Program-made: the position numbers and the translations under genes
Part shown: one piece after another, positions 35,030-41,095 of the stretch
How the letters are laid out: every line of letters starts with the position of its first letter
Numbering within the stretch: the stretch's first letter is position 1
The notes under the pieces: model-generated
The model's database searches: none
Seen by the model: the letters and a program-made list of their open reading frames with translations, nothing else
Told to the model about the DNA's origin: nothing
Assembly (NCBI RefSeq): GCF_000003605.2
Contig: NW_003146891.1
Span: 1-41,095 of the forward strand
Length of the DNA stretch: 41,095 nt
Direction of reading: 5' to 3'
From: Saccoglossus kowalevskii
Lineage: Eukaryota > Hemichordata > Enteropneusta > Harrimaniidae

Positions 35030-37239
35030 AGTTTGTTACCCTACCCATTAAGTCTGTGGCCATAGTTTGTGAGCCGACCCATTAAGTCTGTGGTCATAGT
35101 TTGTGAGCCGACCCATCAAATCTGTGGCTATAGTTTGTGAGCCAACCCATCAAGTCTGTGGCTATAGTTTGCGAGCCAACCCATCAAGTCTGTGGCTACA
35201 GTTTGTGAGCCAACCCATCAAGTCTGTGGACATAGTTTGTGAGCCGACCCATCAAGTCTGTGGCTATAGTTTGTGAGCCAACCCATCAAGTCTGTGGCTA
35301 TAGTTTGTGAGCCAACCCATCAAGTCTGTGGCCAGAGTTTGTGAGCCAACCCATCAAGTCTGTGGCTATAGTTTGTGAGCCGACCCATCAAGTCTGTGGC
35401 TATAGTTTGTGAGCCAACCCATCAAGTCTGTGGCCATAGTTTGTGAGCCAACCCATCAAGTCTGTGGCTATAGTTTGTGAGCCAACCCATCAAGTCTGTG
35501 GCTATAGTTTGTGAGCCAACCCATCAAGTCTGTGGCTATAGTTTGTGAGCCAACCCATCAAGTCTGTGGCTATAGTTTGTGAGCCAACCCATCAAGTCTG
35601 TGGCTATAGTTTGTGAGCCGACCCATCAAGTCTGTGCCTATAGTTTGTGAGCCGATCCATCAAGTCTGTGGCTATAGTTTGTGAGCCAACCCATCAAGTC
35701 TGTGGCCATAGTTTGTGAGCCAACCCATCAAGTCTGTGGCTATAGTTTGTGAGCCAACCCATCAAGTCTGTGGCTATAGTTTGTGAGCCAACCCATCAAG
35801 TCTGTGGCCATAGTTTGTGAGCCGACCCATCAAGTCTGTGCCTGCAGTTTGTGAGCCGACCCATCAAGTCTGTGGCTATAGTTTGTGAGCCGACCCATCA
35901 AGTCTGTGGCCATAGTTTGTGAGCCGACCCATCAAGTCTGTGGCTATAGTTTGTGAGCCAACCCATCAAGTCTGTGGCCATAGTTTGTTACCCTACCCAT
36001 CAAGTCTGTGGCCGTAGTTTGTGAGCCGACCCATTAAGTCTGTGGCCATAGTTTGTGAGCCGACCCATCAAGTCTGTGGCTATAGTTTGTGAGCCAACCC
36101 ATCAAGTCTGTGGCCATAGTTTGTGAGCCAACCCATCAAGTCTGTGGCTATAGTTTGTGAGCCAACCCATCAAGTCTGTGGCTATAGTTTGTGAGCCAAC
36201 CCATCAAGTCTGTGGCTATAGTTTGTGAGCCGACCCATCAAGTCTGTGGCTATAGTTTGTGAGCCGACCCATCAAGTCTGTGGCTATAGTTTGTGAGCCA
36301 ACCCATCAAGTCTGTGGCCATAGTTTGTGAGCCAACCCATCAAGTCTGTGGCTATAGTTTGTGAGCCAACCCATCAAGTCTGTGGCTATAGTTTGTGAGC
36401 CAACCCATCAAGTCTGTGGCTATAGTTTGTGAGCCAACCCATCAAGTCTGTGGCTATAGTTTGTGAGCCAACCCATCAAGTCTATGGCTATAGTTTGTGA
36501 GCCGATCCATCAAGTCTGTGGCTATAGTTTGTGAGCCGACCCATCAAGTCTGTGGCTATAGTTTGTGCGCCGATCCATCAAGTCTGTGGCCATAGTTTGT
36601 GAGCCGACCCATCAAGTCTGTGGCCATAGTTTGTGAGCCAACCCATCAAGTCTGTGGCCATAGTTTGTGAGCCGACCCATTAAGTCTGTGGCCATAGTTT
36701 GTGAGCAGACCCATTAAGTCTGTGGCCATAGTTTGTGAGCCGACCCATCAAGTCTGTGGCTATAGTTTGTGAGCCAACCCATCAAGTCTGTGGCTATAGT
36801 TTGTGAGCCCACCCATCAAGTCTGTGGCCATAGTTTGTTACCCTACCCATCAAGTCTGTGGCTATAGTTTGTGAGCCGACCCATCAAGTCTGTGGCTATA
36901 GTTTGTGAGCCGACCCATCAAGTCTGTGGCCATAGTTTGTGAGCCGACCCATCAAGTCTGTGGCCATAGTTTGTGAGCCAACCCATCAAGTCTGTGACCA
37001 TAGTTTGTGAGCCAACCCATCAAGTCTGTGGCTATAGTTTGTGAGCCAACCCATCAAGTCTGTGGCTATAGTTTGTGAGCCGACCCATCAAGTCTGTGGC
37101 CATAGTTTGTGAGCCGACCCATCAAGTCTGTGGCCATAGTTTGTGAGCCGACCCATCAAGTCTGTGGCTATAGTTTGTGAGCCAACCCATCAAGTCTGTG
37201 GCTATAGTTTGTGAGCCGACCCATCAAGTCTGTGGCCAT
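35030..37239 (+). repeat. Composite C, B-like and marker-poor blocks
   Basis: Markers are at 35030 (with T20, third member of the GGTCAT/CATCAAATCTG lineage), 35982 and 36832. 35166-35777 matches 29760-30371. The 35982 marker unit ends CCGTAG rather than CCATAG, a change found only here and at 39620, which is 3638 bases (107 units) away; the preceding CTGCAG units (35842 and 39480) are at the same offset. CTATGGC near 36484 and GTGCGCC near 36567 are private variants. Confidence 0.75.
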
Positions 37240-39619
37240 AGTTTGTTACCCTACCCATCAAGTCTGTGGCCATAGTTTGTGAGCCGACCCATTAAGTCTG
37301 TGGCCATAGTTTGTGAGCCGACCCATCAAGTCTGTGGCTATAGTTTGTGAGCCAACCCATCAAGTCTGTGGCTATAGTTTGTGAGCCAACCCATCAAGTC
37401 TGTGGCCATAGTTTGTGAGCCAACCCATCAAGTCTGTGGCTATAGTTTGTGAGCCGACCCATCAAGTCTGTGGCCATAGTTTGTGAGCCGACCCATCAAG
37501 TCTGTGCCTGCAGTTTGTGAGCCGACCCATCAAGTCTGTGGCTATAGTTTGTGAGCCGACCCATCAAGTCTGTGGCCATAGTTTGTGAGCCGACCCATCA
37601 AGTCTGTGGCCATAGTTTGTGAGCAGACCCATCAAGTCTGTGGCTATAGTTTGTGAGCCAACCCATCAAGTCTGTGGCCATAGTTTGTTACCCTACCCAT
37701 CAAGTCTGTGGCCATAGTTTGTGAGCCGACCCATTAAGTCTGTGGCCATAGTTTGTGAGCCGACCCATCAAGTCTGTGGCTATAGTTTGTGAGCCGACCC
37801 ATCAAGTCTGTGCCTGCAGTTTGTGAGCCGACCCATCAAGTCTGTGGCTATAGTTTGTGAGCCGACCCATCAAGTCTGTGGCCATAGTTTGTGAGCCGAC
37901 CCATCAAGTCTGTGGCCATAGTTTGTGAGCCGACCCATCAAGTCTGTGGCTATAGTTTGTGAGCCAACCCATCAAGTCTGTGGCCATAGTTTGTTACCCT
38001 ACCCATCAAGTCTGTGGCCATAGTTTGTGAGCCGACCCATTAAGTCTGTGGCCATAGTTTGTGAGCCGACCCATCAAGTCTGTGGCTATAGTTTGTGAGC
38101 CAACCCATCAAGTCTGTGGCCATAGTTTGTGAGCCAACCCATCAAGTCTGTGGCTATAGTTTGTGAGCCAACCCATCAAGTCTGTGGCTATAGTTTGTGA
38201 GCCAACCCATCAAGTCTGTGGCTATAGTTTGTGAGCCAACCCATCAAGTCTGTGGCTATAGTTTGTGAGCCAACCCATCAAGTCTGTGGCTATAGTTTGT
38301 GAGCCAACCCATCAAGTCTGTGGCTATAGTTTGTGAGCCGACCCATCAAGTCTGTGGCTATAGTTTGTGAGCGGATCCATCAAGTCTGTGGCTATAGTTT
38401 GTGAGCCAACCCATCAAGTCTGTGGCCATAGTTTGTGAGCCAACCCATCAAGTCTGTGGCTATAGTTTGTGAGCCAACCCATCAAGTCTGTGGCCATAGT
38501 TTGTTACCCTACCCATCAAGTCTGTGGCCATAGTTTGTGAGCCGACCCATTAAGTCTGTGGCCATAGTTTGTGAGCAGACCCATCAAGTCTGTGGCTATA
38601 GTTTGTGAGCCAACCCATCAAGTCTGTGGCTATAGTTTGCGAGCCAACCCATCAAGTCTGTGGCTACAGTTTGTGAGCCAACCCATCAAGTCTGTGGCTA
38701 TAGTTTGTGAGCCGACCCATCAAGTCTGTGGCTATAGTTTGTGAGCCGATCCATCAAGTCTGTGGCTATAGTTTGTGAGCCAACCCATCAAGTCTGTGGC
38801 CATAGTTTGTGAGCCAACCCATCAAGTCTGTGGCTATAGTTTGTGAGCCAACCCATCAAGTCTGTGGCTATAGTTTGTGAGCCAACCCATCAAGTCTGTG
38901 GCCATAGTTTGTGAGCCAACCCATCAAGTCTGTGGCTATAGTTTGTGAGCCGACCCATCAAGTCTGTGGCCATAGTTTGTGAGCCAACCCATCAAGTCTG
39001 TGGCTATAGTTTGTGAGCCGACCCATCAAGTCTGTGGCTATAGTTTGTGAGCCGACCCATCAAGTCTGTGGCCATAGTTTGTGAGCCGACCCATCAAGTC
39101 TGTGGCCATAGTTTGTGAGCCGACCCATCAAGTCTGTGGCTATAGTTTGTGAGCCAACCCATCAAGTCTGTGGCTATAGTTTGTGAGCCGACCCATCAAG
39201 TCTGTGGCCATAGTTTGTTACCCTACCCATCAAGTCTGTGGCCATAGTTTGTGAGCCGACCCATTAAGTCTGTGGCCATAGTTTGTGAGCCGACCCATCA
39301 AGTCTGTGGCTATAGTTTGTGAGCCAACCCATCAAGTCTGTGGCTATAGTTTGTGAGCCAACCCATCAAGTCTGTGGCCATAGTTTGTGAGCCAACCCAT
39401 CAAGTCTGTGGCTATAGTTTGTGAGCCGACCCATCAAGTCTGTGGCCATAGTTTGTGAGCCGACCCATCAAGTCTGTGCCTGCAGTTTGTGAGCCGACCC
39501 ATCAAGTCTGTGGCTATAGTTTGTGAGCCGACCCATCAAGTCTGTGGCCATAGTTTGTGAGCCGACCCATCAAGTCTGTGGCTATAGTTTGTGAGCCAAC
39601 CCATCAAGTCTGTGGCCAT
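37240..39619 (+). repeat. Fourth P-B-C series with doubled P block
   Basis: P (37240-37681, 13 units, CTGCAG 37508) is followed by a short second P block (37682-37987, 9 units, CTGCAG 37814), then B (37988-38497, 15 units, GGATCC 38373), C (38498-39211, 21 units, CGAG unit near 38639) and another P (39212-39619, 12 units, CTGCAG 39480). The B block keeps the unit order up to GGATCC, but its tail is shortened to 125 bases before the next marker. All block lengths here are exact multiples of 34. Confidence 0.8.
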
Positions 39620-41095
39620 AGTTTGTTACCCTACCCATCAAGTCTGTGGCCGTAGTTTGTGAGCCGACCCATTAAGTCTGTGGCCATAGTTTGTGAGCCG
39701 ACCCATCAAGTCTGTGGCTATAGTTTGTGAGCCAACCCATCAAGTCTGTGGCCATAGTTTGTGAGCCAACCCATCAAGTCTGTGGCTATAGTTTGTGAGC
39801 CAACCCATCAAGTCTGTGGCTATAGTTTGTGAGCCAACCCATCAAGTCTGTGGCTATAGTTTGTGAGCCGACCCATCAAGTCTGTGGCTATAGTTTGTGA
39901 GCCGACCCATCAAGTCTGTGGCTATAGTTTGTGAGCCAACCCATCAAGTCTGTGGCCATAGTTTGTGAGCCAACCCATCAAGTCTGTGGCCATAGTTTGT
40001 GAGCCAACCCATCAAGTCTGTGGCTATAGTTTGTGAGCCGACCCATTAAGTCTGTGGCCATAGTTTGTGAGCCGACCCATCAAGTCTGTGGCTATAGTTT
40101 GTGAGCCAACCCATCAAGTCTGTGGCTATAGTTTGCGAGCCAACCCATCAAGTCTGTGGCTACAGTTTGTGAGCCAACCCATCAAGTCTGTGGCCATAGT
40201 TTGTGAGCCGACCCATCAAGTCTGTGGCTATAGTTTGTGAGCCAACCCATCAAGTCTGTGGCTAGAGTTTGTGAGCCAACCCATCAAGTCTGTGGCTATA
40301 GTTTGTGAGCCGACCCATCAAGTCTGTGGCCATAGTTTGTGAGCCGACCCATGAAGTCTGTGCCTGCAGTTTGTGAGCCGACCCATCAAGTCTGTGGCTA
40401 TAGTTTGTGAGCCGACCCATCAAGTCTGTGGCCATAGTTTGTGAGCCGACCCATCAAGTCTGTGGCTATAGTTTGTGAGCCGACCCATCAAGTCTGTGGC
40501 TATAGTTTGTGAGCCGATCCATCAAGTCTGTGGCTATAGTTTGTGAGCCGATCCATCAAGTCTGTGGCTATAGTTTGTGAGCCGACCCATCAAGTCTGTG
40601 GCTATAATTTGTGAGCCAACCCATCAAGTCTGTGGCCATAGTTTGTGAGCCAACCCATCAAGTCTGTGGCCATAGTTTGTGAGCCAACCCATCAAGTCTG
40701 TGGCTATAGTTTGTGAGCCAACCCATCAAGTCTGTGGCTATAGTTTGTGAGCCGACCCATCAAGTCTGTGGCTATAGTTTGTGAGCCGACCCATCAAGTC
40801 TGTGGCCATAGTTTGTGAGCCGACCCATTAAGTCTGTGGCCATAGTTTGTGAGCCGACCCATCAAGTCTGTGGCCATAGTTTGTGAGCCGACCAATTAAG
40901 TCTGTGGCCATAGTTTGTGAGCCGACCCATTAAGTCTGTGGCCATAGTTTGTGAGCCGACCCATTAAGTCTGTGGCCATAGTTTGTGAGCCGACCCATCA
41001 AGTCTGTGGCCATAGTTTGTGAGCCGACCCATTAAGTCTGTGGCTATAGTTTGTGAGCTGACCCATCAAGTCTGTGGCTTATAGTTTGTGAGCCG
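39620..41095 (+). repeat. Terminal satellite segment, T20-rich at its end
   Basis: The last TACCCT unit (39620, with the CCGTAG end) opens a B-like run. A C head without marker follows (CGAG unit near 40132), then CTAGAG, CATGAAG and CTGCAG (40364) units in the order seen at 1-342, 24111-24452 and 28400-28639. Between about 40810 and 41050 T20 units are unusually dense: five of nine units with CATTAAG, plus one with CCAATTAAG. One extra T (GGCTTATAG) lies near 41080. The array runs out of the window after 13 bases of a unit. Confidence 0.8.

Larger units (their letters stand above)
1..41095 (+). repeat. 34-bp satellite DNA array, 1208 complete units plus 13 bases
   Basis: One head-to-tail array of a 34-bp unit fills the window. 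Taking AGTTTGTGAG as unit positions 1-10, the unit continues with CCRACCC (11-17), AYAAG-type core ATYAAG (18-23), CTGTGG (25-30) and CYAT (31-34). The common form with A13 and T32 is 47% GC; the G13/C32 form is 53%. Positions 13 (G/A), 20 (C/T) and 32 (C/T) carry most variation. Only 16 single-base indels were found, net +10, and they account exactly for the window length. No unit is inverted. Stops are present in essentially every unit: TAG across the unit junction and TGA at 7-9 on the plus strand, TGA or TAA at 19-21 on the minus strand. As 34 is 1 mod 3, all six frames close about every 102 bases. There is no unique sequence anywhere, so no gene is hidden between units. This is eukaryotic-type satellite DNA by inference; both array ends lie outside the window. 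Confidence 0.97.

Noticed and set aside
1-41095. Protein-coding repeat gene (tandem-repeat protein read through the array)
   Set aside because: 34 is not a multiple of 3, and each unit carries stops on both strands. All six frames close about every 102 bases, apart from modest extensions where a variant removes one stop.
1-41095. CRISPR array, because of the regular short repeat
   Set aside because: The units are directly adjacent with no unique spacers between them; no cas gene or leader is present.
1-41095. GGCTATAGTTT as a TATA-type promoter or bacterial -10 element
   Set aside because: It recurs in most units as part of the monomer, with no partner element and no gene downstream.
1-41095. 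34-bp length suggesting loxP-like recombination sites
   Set aside because: The unit lacks 13-bp inverted arms around a spacer; only the length coincides.
1-41095. G-quadruplex or i-motif potential from the CCC of each unit
   Set aside because: Runs of three C are 31 bases apart, so loops are too long. Marker units have only two close runs.
1-41095. CENP-B box in the monomer
   Set aside because: No unit contains the core TTCG and CGGG elements of the CENP-B box at the right spacing.
1-41095. Plasmid-type iterons or a replication origin
   Set aside because: Iterons occur in small numbers beside a rep gene and an AT-rich stretch; here there are 1208 units and neither of these.

Overview
The whole window is one uninterrupted tandem array of a 34-bp satellite unit. 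It starts at base 1, ends mid-unit at base 41095, and has no flanking unique sequence. I count 1208 complete units plus a 13-base partial unit. The arithmetic closes exactly: 1208 x 34 + 13, plus a net +10 bases from the 16 single-base indels I located (13 insertions, 3 deletions). All units are in the same orientation. I see no protein-coding gene, RNA gene, transposon, CRISPR array or recognisable regulatory element. Because 34 is 1 mod 3, every reading frame meets the unit's stop codons about every 102 bases on both strands.

An array this long and this homogeneous, made of a short unit, is typical of eukaryotic satellite DNA in heterochromatin (pericentromeric, subtelomeric, or on a sex or B chromosome). 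I cannot name a taxon from the sequence. The only CpG of the consensus unit occurs as CpG, as CpA (very common) and as TpG (rare). This is the pattern left by deamination of methylated CpG followed by spreading, so a host that methylates CpG is plausible but not shown.

Almost all variation lies at three dimorphic positions (13 G/A, 20 C/T, 32 C/T) plus a few marker units. The main marker replaces unit positions 8-13 with TACCCT. I found 58 copies, the great majority followed by a unit with G13 and T20. Other markers are a unit with a PstI-type CTGCAG end (23 copies), a unit with a BamHI-type GGATCC (11 copies), and a unit with CGAG at positions 7-10 whose end, usually CTAC, forms CTACAG with the next unit. 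I use these to divide the array into blocks: P (PstI marker), B (BamHI marker), C (CGAG/CTACAG marker) and D (TACCCT followed by a G13/T20 unit ending CTAT). The clearest higher-order repeat is P-B-C: 14 + 18 + 22 units, 1836 bp, at 9934-11769. It recurs in altered form from 11770, 15781, 20235 and 37240.

Layout: 1-1190 is a marker-poor start whose first 646 bases duplicate 24111-24756. 1191-9933 holds expanded P, B, C and D blocks. 9934-24076 is the zone of most regular P-B-C order. 24077-27139 is a 90-unit stretch without the TACCCT marker, containing a small indel-rich patch. 27140-37239 is a mosaic of long-range duplicated segments. 37240-39619 is a further P-B-C series. 39620-41095 ends in a cluster of T20 units. 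The pattern fits repeated unequal exchange or gene conversion acting on segments of 5 to more than 50 units. The most useful content here is this evolutionary record and the higher-order structure, not an encoded system.
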